Source of the DNA: Bog-756 sp963741055
Lineage (GTDB): Bacteria; Actinomycetota; Acidimicrobiia; Acidimicrobiales; RAAP-2
NCBI GenBank assembly: GCA_963741055.1
Contig: CAVUGU010000009.1
Coordinates: 62,001 to 126,000 of the forward strand
Direction of reading: 5' to 3'
DNA length: 64,000 nt
Shown here: positions 7,094 through 15,520 of the stretch, piece by piece
How the letters are laid out: every line of letters starts with the position of its first letter
Position numbering within the stretch: position 1 is the first letter of the stretch
Notes under the pieces: generated by a model
Databases searched by the model: none
What the model was told of the DNA's origin: nothing
Seen by the model: only the letters and a program-made list of their open reading frames with translations
Program-made: the position numbers and the translations under genes

Positions 7094-8233
7094 ATGAGCA
7101 AGCGCACGTTTGGATCGACACGGAAGCTGCCTTCGGGCCGCTACCAAGTCCGCTATCTCAAAGACGGTATCCAGTACGTCGGGCCGACGACCTTCGAGAC
7201 CGTGGCCGATGCCGACGCCTACCTCTCCGAGATTCAGACCGAGATCCGCAAGCAGACGTGGATCGACCCCGAGCGCGGCTCCGTGACCTTTCGGACCTAC
7301 GCCGAGCAGTGGATGGACGATCAGGTCCACCTACGGCCGACCACGAAAAGCCTCTACCGCATCCTGCTGGACAAGTGGCTACTCCCCCACGTCGGAAGCG
7401 CGTCCCTTGCGGCAATGACTAAGGAGACGTGGAAACGGTGGTTCGTGAAGGTGTCGGCCGTGAAGCCCGGCGGCCTCCAACCGGGGAAGGCATACAAGTT
7501 GGCCCACACGATCCTCAACTCGGCCGTCGAGGACCGGCGCATCGTCTATAACCCCTGTGTGGTGAAGGGTGCGGGCAACGAGAAGAGTCCCGAGCGCCCG
7601 GTCGCAGACGTGAGCACCGTCACGGCTCTGGCCGATGCCATCGACCCCGAGTACCGGGCACTCGTGTTGGTGGCTGCGTACGCTGCCCTGCGCTTCGGCG
7701 AAGCTGCCGGCCTGCGCCGGCGCCACGTCGACCTCATGCACAACCGGATCATCATCGAGGAACAGGCCATCGAGCTTGCGGACGGCTCGGTCATCTTCGG
7801 AGAGCCGAAGACCGAGGCCGGCAAGCGCATGGTGTCACTTCCCGACGAGGACGCCGTCCAGGCTCTCCGGGAGCACCTGGACACCTACGTTCCGGACAAG
7901 CCCGACGCTCTGGTATTCACTGATCGGAATCGCCACACGCTGCGACGCGCCAAGTTTCGGTTTCGGTGGCTCAGGGCCTGCAAGGCAGCCGGCGCAACCG
8001 GGCTCCACTTCCATGACTTACGCCACACCGGACTCACGCTCGCGGGACAGGCCGGAGCAACGGAAGCCGAACTCATGCATCGGGCCGGACATCGCTCGCC
8101 AGCGGCCGCGCGTCGCTACCAGCACGCCACCCTCGAGCGCGACCGCATGATTGCCGACCGGATGGCTGAGGCCATCAGAACGGCAAACACCGAGGATGAG
8201 GAAGAGCACGTCGCCGAGGTCGTCGCGCTCTGA
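7094..8233 (+). CDS. Tyrosine-type site-specific integrase
   Basis: A 379-residue phage-integrase-family recombinase. The ATG at 7094 is chosen because AAGGGAGG lies just upstream; an earlier in-frame ATG at 7076 overlaps the HTH gene. An N-terminal Arm-binding segment (STRKLPSGRYQVRYLKDG) is followed by a core-binding SAM-like domain (about 60-150) and a catalytic domain with Arg in ALRFGEAAGL (about 198), HDLRHTG (His/Arg, about 307), AGHRS (about 332) and the nucleophile Tyr in RRYQH (about 341). It ends 66 bp before the att repeat and tRNA-Leu, so it should integrate the element at that tRNA. The frame is intact. Confidence 0.92.
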   Translation: MSKRTFGSTRKLPSGRYQVRYLKDGIQYVGPTTFETVADADAYLSEIQTEIRKQTWIDPERGSVTFRTYAEQWMDDQVHLRPTTKSLYRILLDKWLLPHVGSASLAAMTKETWKRWFVKVSAVKPGGLQPGKAYKLAHTILNSAVEDRRIVYNPCVVKGAGNEKSPERPVADVSTVTALADAIDPEYRALVLVAAYAALRFGEAAGLRRRHVDLMHNRIIIEEQAIELADGSVIFGEPKTEAGKRMVSLPDEDAVQALREHLDTYVPDKPDALVFTDRNRHTLRRAKFRFRWLRACKAAGATGLHFHDLRHTGLTLAGQAGATEAELMHRAGHRSPAAARRYQHATLERDRMIADRMAEAIRTANTEDEEEHVAEVVAL

Positions 8234-8299
8234 TGAGACCATCTGGCACGGATTTGGCACGCCGAGGAAAGGTGACACCGTGCAACCTTTCCGAGTCGC

Positions 8300-8337
8300 A
8301 CGAACTACCAGGTCACACTGTGTGTCGGAGGGGGGAC
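8300..8337. repeat. Proximal attachment-site repeat overlapping the tRNA-Leu 3' end
   Basis: The partner of 914-951 (36 of 38 identical). Positions 8323-8337 are the last 15 bases of tRNA-Leu(GAG); 8300-8322 lie just beyond its 3' end. The tRNA sequence is intact on this side. Confidence 0.75.
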
Positions 8338-8406
8338 TTGAACCCCCACGAGCCGAAGCTCACTAGCCCCTCAAGCTAGCGCGTCTGCCTATTCCGCCAC
8401 TCCGAC
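8323..8406 (-). tRNA. tRNA-Leu, anticodon GAG
   Basis: The minus strand folds into an 84-nt type II tRNA. The acceptor stem is GTCGGAG with CTCCGAC and discriminator A. The D-arm includes TGGCGGAATAGGCAGAC. The anticodon stem CTAGC/GCTAG encloses loop TTGAGGG (anticodon GAG, reading CUC). The variable arm is TGAGCTTCGGCTCG, and the T-loop TTCAAGT sits between G and C runs. CCA is not encoded. It is the integration site of the adjacent element. Confidence 0.95.
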
Positions 8407-8534
8407 GAAGCGGCGCCGATCGGGGATCGGGCGTCTCGCATGGTAGCGCGACACCCCCGTGATCATGGCCCGCAGCCCGCCGAACACGGAACCTGCCGCG
8501 CCCTCGATGCGTGGCAACATCGACCAGCGAACGC

Positions 8535-10323
8535 TCAGGTTTTCTGGTTCGAAGGGCCTGGCTTGAGCGTCGTCCAGGTGTCCACGTTCCACAGCAGTCC
8601 GTCAGCCGAAGGGTTGAACTGGACGTTCGCGATCCGTACCCCGTTGGCCTGCAGCACCGGCTCCTCGAACAGCGGCAGTGAAATCATCTGGTCCCACAGC
8701 TGGTCGTCGACCTGCGCATAGAACGCTCCCCCGGTCACCGGGTTGAGCGACTGGCTCGCCTGGAGGAAGAGCTGGTCGATCTGCGGGTCGGCGAGCCGGC
8801 TCCAGTTCTCGGTCCTGCCGGTGCCCGCGGTACCCCCCGAGTCGGAGTACCAGGCCTCGGTCACCGTCTGGAACGGGCTCGAAACTCGAGTGACGAGGGC
8901 CATGTCGTAGCTGCCGGCCTCGGCGGCCTGACTCATCCCCGAGGGCCCTTCGACCGGCTCGAGTTGTACCGCGATCCCCGCGCCGTGGAGCTGGGCGACC
9001 ACCGCTTCGGCAACTCCCACGATCCACGGATCGCCCGCTCTCGACGGCCATCCGGAGGGTCAGTGGTCGACCGGCCGCGTCGACGTAGGTGCCCGACGGA
9101 TCGGTGTGGTAGCCGAGGCTCCGCAACATCGCATCGGCGGACGCGACATCCGGTGCTGCGTAGGCACCCGACGTGGGCGACGCGTTGTACTGGGTCTGCG
9201 AAGGGGTCGCCAGATGGTCGTTCGACACGACCTGGTTCGGAGCGATCGCACCGAAGGTCCCGGCGAGCAACGTGTTCCGGTCGATCAGGTGGGCGACCGC
9301 TTGGCGCAGGGTGACCCGGTTCGTCAGCGCCGAGCGGAGGTTGAAGTCGAGCTCCAGGAAGTCGAGCGAGGGTCGCACGGTGCTCTGCGTGTTCGGCAAT
9401 CCGGTGACCGCACCGATCGTCGCCAGGTCGAAGCTGGTCACCTGGACGACGGACTCACTGTTGAACGCCATCGTCCCGAGCCACGTGGAGGGAGATGCCC
9501 CGACGGACACCGTCACCTTCTTCAACACTGCGGTCGTACCCCACCACCGCGGGTTCCGAGCCAGCACCGCCGTGTCGCCACTGACCGACTGGAGGATCAT
9601 CGGGCCCGCCGAGAGCTCGACCGAGGGATCGAAGTGGGCGAAGCCGGTGTTCCAACCGACTCGTCTCGCGACGTGCGCCGGAACCATGTGATCGAAAAGG
9701 ATCCGCCAGTCGGTGAAAGGCTGGCTGAACATGACAGTGACCGTCTTTCCCTCGTTGCTCCCGACCACCGAGGCGATGTCGCGGTAGCCGATCGTCGAGG
9801 CCACTTGGTCGGGCTGGCCGTCGACGTCGACCGCACCTCCCCGTTGGGACTGCCAGGCATAGACGAAATCGTCCGCGGTCACCGGTACTCCGTCCGACCA
9901 GACCGCAGCCGGGTTGATCACGTACTGGATGGTGAGCGGCGACGTCGACGTGGCCTCCACGCTCAGGAGCAGATCGCTGTTGATCAGCGGGACGAGTTTC
10001 GGCCCGATGACATACGCGCTCGGGAGCACCGCCGACAGCAGCGTGGGGGTGCTGGACTCCGCACCGGCCGGCGTCCCCGGGTTGAAGCCGGACCACGGAG
10101 TGTCGAGATCGACGGTCGTCGTGCCATCGCTCGCCGTCACCAGGGCCGGCGGTCGGGGCACCACGGCCTGACTGATGCGCCGCGAGCCCAGATGGTCGAT
10201 CAGCGCGACGATCCCGATGATCAGGATGATCACCAGGGGCAGCGACCACCTGGCCCGGTGCTCCCGCCAGAAGGACGCGATGCGGGGACGGCGCTGGACC
10301 GGCTCGGCGCCGGGCGCGGTCAC
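8535..10323 (-). CDS. Peptide/nickel-type ABC transporter substrate-binding protein (SBP family 5), one frameshift
   Basis: The GTG start at 10321-10323 overlaps the secG stop (GTGA). Residues about 29-48 form a single membrane anchor (LPLVIILIIGIVALIDHL) instead of a lipobox. The rest is an extracellular family-5 solute-binding fold with VWSDGVPVTADDFVYAWQS and ARNPRWWG. Near 9035 an extra G in a GGG run shifts the frame. Removing it restores ESGDPWIVGVAEAVV, continuing to KPGPSNQKT and a stop at 8535. Total is about 596 residues. No permease or ATPase is next to it, so its partner transporter, possibly the one at 41284-45460, is unknown. Confidence 0.8.
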
Positions 10324-10550
10324 TGCAGACGGAGGATGAGGATGATGTTGGTGAAGGCGAAGATCACCGCCACGGTGACCGTGATCCGGTCGAGGTTCTT
10401 CTCGACGACGGTCGACCCCGCGGCAGCCGACCCCATGCTCCCGCCGAACATGTCGGAGAGGCCGCCGCCTTTACCGCTGTGCATGAGAATCAAGAAGATC
10501 AGCGCGAAGCAGCACAGGATCTGCAGCACCACGATGATGGCGGTCAGCAC
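10320..10550 (-). CDS. secG: Preprotein translocase subunit SecG
   Basis: A 76-residue membrane protein that supports the SecYEG channel. Two hydrophobic helices (about 2-22 and 53-74) flank the conserved cytoplasmic loop HSGKGGGLSDMFGG and SAAAGSTVVEKNLDRIT. It is last of the glycolytic block in most Actinomycetota, as here, 46 bp after tpiA. The stop codon overlaps the GTG of the downstream binding-protein gene, so translation is probably coupled. Confidence 0.95.
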   Translation of the reverse strand: MLTAIIVVLQILCCFALIFLILMHSGKGGGLSDMFGGSMGSAAAGSTVVEKNLDRITVTVAVIFAFTNIILILRLQ

Positions 10551-10596
10551 GCGAAGATCCTCCTGAGCCTCGAAACCGCCGGAAACGCTACCAAAC

Positions 10597-11394
10597 TCAC
10601 CGCGTGGACAGGCCCGCGGCCTGGATGATCCCTACGAAGGCCGCTCCGTCGAGGCTGGCGCCACCCACCAGCACGCCGTCGACGTCGGGACAGGAGACCA
10701 GCGAATCGGTGTTCTCGGGGTTGACCGAGCCCCCGTACTGGATCCGGACCTGATCCGCGACCGCGACCCCCGCCGACTTGGCGATCACCTCTCGGATCCA
10801 CGAGCACGCCTCCTGCGCGTCGTCGGGAGTGGCCGCCTCTCCGGTCCCGATGGCCCAGATCGGCTCGTAGGCGATCACCAACCCACCGAGCGCGGCGCGG
10901 GGCGCCGCGGCCACGATCGCCTCGACCTGCACCGACAGCCGGTCCTTGGTCATCGCCGCGTGGTGCTCCTCGAGCGTTTCGCCGACGCAGCAGATCGGGG
11001 TCATCCCGTTGCGCAGGACCGCGGCCAGCTTCGCTCCCACCACCTCGTCGGTCTCGCCGAAGAGCCGACGCCGCTCCGAATGGCCGACGATCACGTACTC
11101 GACGTGCAGCTTGGCCAGCATCAGGGTGCTCACCTCACCGGTGAACGCGCCAGAATCCTCGATCGCACAGTTCTGGGCTCCGAGCGTGACGGGGATTGCC
11201 TCGCCCTCGAGCACGGTCTGGACCGAGCGCAGATCCGTGAACGGAGGGTGGATCGAGATGTCCACCCTCGCCGCGTCCGCCGGCTGCAGACGGAGCCCGA
11301 GATCACGGGTCGCATGGATCGCCTCGAGGTGGTCGAAATTCATCTTCCAGTTGCCGGAGACCAGTGGCCGCCGGACGGATGGTTGATCGCTCAC
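10597..11394 (-). CDS. tpiA: Triosephosphate isomerase
   Basis: A 265-residue TIM barrel that interconverts dihydroxyacetone phosphate and glyceraldehyde-3-phosphate in the cytosol. Active-site residues are visible: SGNWKMN (Lys17), VIVGHSERR (electrophilic His), YEPIWAIGTG (catalytic Glu and flexible loop 6) and the phosphate-binding IQYGGSVNPEN. The GTG start at 11392-11394 overlaps the pgk stop by four bases (GTGA), so the gene is translationally coupled to pgk. The frame is intact. Confidence 0.96.
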   Translation of the reverse strand: MSDQPSVRRPLVSGNWKMNFDHLEAIHATRDLGLRLQPADAARVDISIHPPFTDLRSVQTVLEGEAIPVTLGAQNCAIEDSGAFTGEVSTLMLAKLHVEYVIVGHSERRRLFGETDEVVGAKLAAVLRNGMTPICCVGETLEEHHAAMTKDRLSVQVEAIVAAAPRAALGGLVIAYEPIWAIGTGEAATPDDAQEACSWIREVIAKSAGVAVADQVRIQYGGSVNPENTDSLVSCPDVDGVLVGGASLDGAAFVGIIQAAGLSTR

Positions 11395-12627
11395 CGCGCG
11401 GTACGACCACCCCGTCGTCCGCGACCGCTGTGGACGACCCGGTTCGGGTCGGGTGCGTTGCTCGCACCCCGCAACGCGGCGAGACCGGGAAGGTCACCGT
11501 GCTCGAGGAGCTCGAGCGCGGCACCGCCGCCGGTCGAGATGAAGCTGACCCGATCGGTGAGCCCGAGCTCGTCCACGGCCGCTGCGCTGTCGCCGCCGCC
11601 GATGACGGTGAAGCCGGGACACTCCGCCACCGCCCTGGCGATACCCGCCGTCCCTTGTGAGAACCGGGCATCTTCGAACACACCCATCGGCCCGTTCCAG
11701 AGCACGCTGCCGGCACCGGCGATCGTCTTCGCATAGTCGGCCACCGTTTCGGGACCGATGTCGAGCCCTCGCCATTCCTCGGGAACCTCCACTCCGATGG
11801 TGACGCACCTTCCCTTCCACGCACCCGCACCCGAACTCGGCACCGGGTTCGAGCGCGACCAGGTCGCTCGGAAGGTGGATCTTGTCGGTCGAGCGGAGCA
11901 ACCGCCCACACTCTTCGATCCGGTCGGGGTCGACCAGGGAGCCGCCCACCGAGTGGCCCGCAGCGGCGAGGAAGGTGAAGGCCATCCCTCCACCGACGAG
12001 GAGTGCGTCGACCCGCTCGAGCAACGACTCCAGGACTCCGAGCTTGTCGGCGACCTTCGCGCCGCCGACGACCGCCACGAAGGGGCGATCCGGAGCGCCG
12101 AGCAGCGTACCGAGCCCATCGAGCTCGCGTTCGAGCAGGAAGCCCGCGGCGCTCGGAAGACGGGTCGGTGGCCCGACGACCGAGGCGTGCCGGCGGTGCG
12201 AGACCCCGAACGCGTCGTTCACGTAGATGTCGTGGCTGTTGACCAGCTTCTCGACGAAGGCGGGATCGTTGTGCTCCTCACCGGGGTCGAAGCGAAGGTT
12301 CTCGAGCAATTCGACCTTCGGAGCCAGAAGGGCGAGTTCCTCGCGCACCGGTGCGAGCTCCCAGCGGACATCGGGAGCACCTTCGGGACGACCGAGATGC
12401 GTGCACGCGGTCACCGTCGCCCCGCGGTCGAGCAGGTACTGCAGCGTCGGGAGCGCTGCACGGATTCGGAAGTCGTCGGCGATCTCGGTCAGTCCCCCGT
12501 CGCCTTCGCGCAGCGGGACGTTGAAGTCGACCCGCACCAGCACGCTCGCCCCTTCGAGCCCGGGCAGATCACCGAGCAGGGGCAAGCCCCTCAGCAAAGG
12601 ATTGTCCACTCCCCTACGCACCGCCAC
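11391..12627 (-). CDS. pgk: Phosphoglycerate kinase, one frameshift
   Basis: Transfers phosphate from 1,3-bisphosphoglycerate to ADP. The N-domain shows VLVRVDFNVPL, CTHLGRPEGAPD, ENLRFDPGEE and VNDAFGVSHRRHASV. The hinge/C-domain shows VVGGAKVADKLGVLESLL. Near 11815 the frame shifts; the rest is readable as VTIGVEVPEEWRGLDIGP, VLWNGPMGVFEDARFSQGT and VIGGGDSAAAV, ending at 11391. The total of about 412 residues fits the family. The start is probably the GTG at 12627; a later GTG at 12609 is possible. It lies 33 bp after gapA and overlaps tpiA. Confidence 0.93.
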
Positions 12628-12660
12628 GACCCCCTCAGCGTCCCCCCGGCCGGCTCATCG

Positions 12661-13683
12661 TCAGGACCCCGCGCTGATCACCAGCGAGAGATCGACGAGC
12701 CGGTTTGCGTAGCCCCATTCGTTGTCGTACCAACCTTGGACCTTGACCAGGGTAACCCCCTTCGAGGAGGGCATCACCATGGTCAGGCCGGCGTCGAAGA
12801 TACAAGAGGCCGGGTTGCCCACGATGTCCGTCGAGACGAGGGGATCCTCGCTGTACTCGAGCACCTTGGCGAGCGGGCCGGAGGATGCCGCCTTGGCGAA
12901 TGCCAGATTCACCTGGTCGACGGTGACCTCCCCGGGGACGAGGGCGACGAAATCGGTGATCGACCCGTCGGGGACCGGGACGCGCAACGCGGTGCCGTCG
13001 AGCCGTCCTTTCATCTCCGGCAGTACCAGACCGGTCGCCCGCGCCGCGCCGGTCGATGCCGGCACGATGTTGATGGCCGCCGCCCGCGCCCGGCGCAGGT
13101 CGCGGTGCGGGAGGTCGAGCAGGTTCTGGTCGTTGGTGAACGCATGGACCGTGGTCATCATCCCGCTGTCGATGCCGAAGGCCTGATCGAGCACTTTCAC
13201 CATGGGAACGAAGCAGTTGGTGGTGCAGGACGCGTTCGACACCACGAAGTCCTTCGCCGGGTCGTACTCGTCGTCGTTGACGCCGACCACGAAGGTGGCG
13301 TCCGCATCTTTGGCCGGAGCGGAGATGATCACCCGGGAGGCGCCGGCCTCGAGGTGGGCGGCCGCCTCCGGCCGGGAGGTGAACAGGCCGGTCGACTCGA
13401 CCACCACCTCGACACCGAGCGAATCCCATGGCAGCGCCTTCGGATCGCGCTCGGAAAGGACGGCGATCGGCTCGCCGTCGACCACGATCGACGCTTCGGC
13501 GACCTCGATGTCCCCGTCGAAGCGCCCATGTGTCGAGTCGTAGCGGAGCAGATGGGCGAGGGTCTTCGGCGAGGTGAGGTCGTTCACCGCCACGACCTGG
13601 ACGTCCGCACCCATCGATCGGGCCGCTCTCAAATAGTTGCGGCCGATGCGTCCGAACCCGTTGATCCCGATCCGTACGGTCAT
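12661..13683 (-). CDS. gapA: Glyceraldehyde-3-phosphate dehydrogenase
   Basis: A 340-residue NAD-dependent dehydrogenase. The Rossmann motif INGFGRIGRN at residues 7-16 is followed by catalytic Cys153 in SNASCTTNC, the S-loop HAFTNDQNLLDLPH and the C-terminal WYDNEWGY. Asp after VVAVND suggests NAD preference. It is the first gene of a gapA-pgk-tpiA-secG operon with a promoter-like site and a GC-palindromic leader (GGCGCCGCGGCGCC near 13715-13728) upstream. The frame is intact. Confidence 0.97.
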   Translation of the reverse strand: MTVRIGINGFGRIGRNYLRAARSMGADVQVVAVNDLTSPKTLAHLLRYDSTHGRFDGDIEVAEASIVVDGEPIAVLSERDPKALPWDSLGVEVVVESTGLFTSRPEAAAHLEAGASRVIISAPAKDADATFVVGVNDDEYDPAKDFVVSNASCTTNCFVPMVKVLDQAFGIDSGMMTTVHAFTNDQNLLDLPHRDLRRARAAAINIVPASTGAARATGLVLPEMKGRLDGTALRVPVPDGSITDFVALVPGEVTVDQVNLAFAKAASSGPLAKVLEYSEDPLVSTDIVGNPASCIFDAGLTMVMPSSKGVTLVKVQGWYDNEWGYANRLVDLSLVISAGS

Positions 13684-13756
13684 GCTGTCTGTGCCCTACC
13701 CTTTCTCAACCGGCGCCGCGGCGCCGCACCGTTCCCGGTGTGTCCCCTCTTTGGTG

Positions 13757-13785
13757 CACATACGACCTCTACCACGGTAGGTCAA
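13757..13785 (-). promoter_or_regulatory. Candidate promoter of the gapA operon
   Basis: On the minus strand TTGACC (13780-13785) and TATGTG (13757-13762) are separated by exactly 17 bp, about 75 bp upstream of the gapA start. The -35 match is good and the -10 is weak. It is the only such pair noticed in the gap between yvcK and gapA. Confidence 0.35.
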
Positions 13786-13802
13786 TCCCGTCGTAAACGC
13801 GC

Positions 13803-14672
13803 TCATTTGAGCAGGTCCGAGAGCGCGGCGGCCAGTTTTCCCGCATCGTGGGCCATCCCGTTGGGCCGTGCCAGCGGGACAGCGACAACAGGTGTGGACG
13901 GCCTCCCGAGGGGGAGCCCGGAGGTGTCGGCCAGGACCACGTCGACCGACACCCCGTGGGCGGCGAGCGCCTCGACGTGCATGGCGACGTCGAAGTCCTC
14001 GGTTTCGGGGACCTGGGGTCGGAGGTTGCAGACATAGACCTTGGTCGCGCCGGAGCGTTCGATCCCTTCGCGGATCTCGGGTACCGCGATCGCGGCCAAC
14101 ACGCTCGTGAAGAGCGAACCGGGACCGAGCACGATCTGGTCGGCGTCGGCGAGCGCGTCGACCGCGTCGTCTGGTGCCACCGGGTCGCTCGGCACCAGTG
14201 AGACGCCGCGGATGTGGCCGGTCGCCATCACCGCGACCTGACCGGCCACCGGACCGGAGTCCGCGTCCGCCTTGAGCACCACCGGCTCGGTGGTGGCCGG
14301 GAGGACACGGCCGCGGACACCGAGCAGGCGGCACGCCTCGTCGAGCGCCTCGACCGGATCCTGCGCGCGGTCCATCAAGGCCGCGAGGATCAGGTTCCCG
14401 AGCGAGTGTCCGGACAGCACGTCGTCGGCGAACCGGTAGTCGAACAGCGACGCGAGGCGCGACCCGGGCTCGGCCATCGCGACCAGGCACTTGCGAAGGT
14501 CCCCCGGTGGGATGATCTCGAGCACCTCGCGGAGACGACCCGAAGAGCCGCCGTCGTCGGCGACCGACACCACCGCGGTCACCCGGTCGCTGTAGGAGCT
14601 CACCGCGCGCAGGGTGGCCGCGAGCCCGTGTCCCCCGCCGACCGCGACCACCTTCGGCCCACGTTGCGTCAT
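13803..14672 (-). CDS. yvcK: Gluconeogenesis factor YvcK/CofD-like UDP-sugar-binding protein
   Basis: A 289-residue cytosolic protein of the YvcK (CofD-like) family, which binds UDP-GlcNAc and links carbon metabolism to cell-wall synthesis. Motifs: VVAVGGGHGLAATLRA at the N-terminus, VSVADDGGSSGRLRE, PPGDLRKCLVA, GHSLGNLILAAL and LGPGSLFTSVL. The ATG at 14670-14672 overlaps the rapZ stop (ATGA). In most Actinomycetota whiA follows directly; here gapA comes next after a 119-bp gap. Confidence 0.93.
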   Translation of the reverse strand: MTQRGPKVVAVGGGHGLAATLRAVSSYSDRVTAVVSVADDGGSSGRLREVLEIIPPGDLRKCLVAMAEPGSRLASLFDYRFADDVLSGHSLGNLILAALMDRAQDPVEALDEACRLLGVRGRVLPATTEPVVLKADADSGPVAGQVAVMATGHIRGVSLVPSDPVAPDDAVDALADADQIVLGPGSLFTSVLAAIAVPEIREGIERSGATKVYVCNLRPQVPETEDFDVAMHVEALAAHGVSVDVVLADTSGLPLGRPSTPVVAVPLARPNGMAHDAGKLAAALSDLLK

Positions 14673-15520
14673 CGGTCGACGTCCCGGTGGAAGACGCTGC
14701 TCGGGATCTCGTGTCGTTCGAGCCGGCGTACCAGCTCCTCGGCGAGGACCACCGAGCGGTGGCGGCCTCCGGTGCACCCCATCGCCACGGTCAGGTAGGA
14801 CTTCCCTTCGCGGACGTACGCGGGAACCAACATGGCGAGCAGCTCCTCGACCTTCGCCAAGAACTCGGTGGTCTCGGGGTGGTCCAGGACGTACTTTCTT
14901 ACCTCGGGCTCGAGTCCGCTGTGGTTCCGGAGCGCCTCGTCCCAGTACGGGTTCGGCAGGAAGCGGCAGTCGAACAGCAAGTCCACGTCGAGCGGGACAC
15001 CGTACTTGAACCCGAAGCTGACCACCGAGGTCTGCATGGTGGTCCCCGCCTCCTCAGCGCCGAACACCTCGATGAGACGGGCGCGGAGCTGGTTGACGTT
15101 GAGCTCGCCGGTGTCGATGACCAGGTCCGCACGGTCGCGGAGTGGTCCGAGCAGCGCCCGCTCGTCGGCGATCGACTCGGCGACCGCCCGGGCGCCCTGG
15201 GGATGCCGGCGACGGGTTCCCTCGAACCGCTTGAGCAGGACGTCGTCGGCCGCGTCGAGGAAGAGGATCCGGACCCGGTGGCGAGAGCTGGCGAGCGCAT
15301 CGACCGCGGGCAACACGTCGTCGAGGTCACCACCGCCCCGCCCCACCACGAAGGCCACCCGCTCCATCTCCGACCCGGTCCCGTCGACCAGCTCGCTCAC
15401 CTTCGCGATCAGGGCCGAGGGCATGTTGTCGATGACGAACCAGCCGAGATCCTCCAGGGCGGCGCCGGCCGTGGACCGCCCCGCCCCCGACATCCCGGTG
15501 ACCACCAGGTACTCGCTCAT
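14669..15520 (-). CDS. rapZ: RapZ-family nucleotide-binding protein
   Basis: A 283-residue P-loop protein. The Walker A variant is VTGMSGAGRSTA (residues about 7-18, with Arg-Ser-Thr instead of Lys-Ser-Thr). The family signatures FVIDNMPSALI, VVSFGFKYGVPLDVDLLFD, RFLPNPYW and AMGCTGGRHRSVVLAEEL follow. In enterobacteria RapZ controls glucosamine-6-phosphate synthase through small RNAs; in actinobacteria the partner is not settled. The ATG overlaps the uvrC stop, and its own stop overlaps yvcK. Confidence 0.93.
   Translation of the reverse strand: MSEYLVVTGMSGAGRSTAGAALEDLGWFVIDNMPSALIAKVSELVDGTGSEMERVAFVVGRGGGDLDDVLPAVDALASSRHRVRILFLDAADDVLLKRFEGTRRRHPQGARAVAESIADERALLGPLRDRADLVIDTGELNVNQLRARLIEVFGAEEAGTTMQTSVVSFGFKYGVPLDVDLLFDCRFLPNPYWDEALRNHSGLEPEVRKYVLDHPETTEFLAKVEELLAMLVPAYVREGKSYLTVAMGCTGGRHRSVVLAEELVRRLERHEIPSSVFHRDVDR

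Larger units (their letters stand above)
914..8337. mobile_element. Putative 7.4 kb integrative element at tRNA-Leu(GAG)
   Basis: The element is bounded by 38-nt near-identical direct repeats at 914-951 and 8300-8337. A tyrosine integrase (7094-8233) sits next to the tRNA end, the classic architecture for tRNA-targeted integration. Contents in order: an IS1111-like element, a collagen-like secreted protein, a decayed IS110 transposase, a small HTH protein and the integrase. No replication or conjugation genes are visible, so it is either a mobilisable or satellite-type island or a remnant eroded by IS insertion. The further HTH fragment and IS fragment at 1-879 lie outside this repeat and suggest an older neighbouring or composite island. 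Confidence 0.7.

Noticed and set aside
11758..14037. Long plus-strand open frame opposite pgk, gapA and yvcK
   Set aside because: Antisense to three well-identified genes; no domain recognisable.
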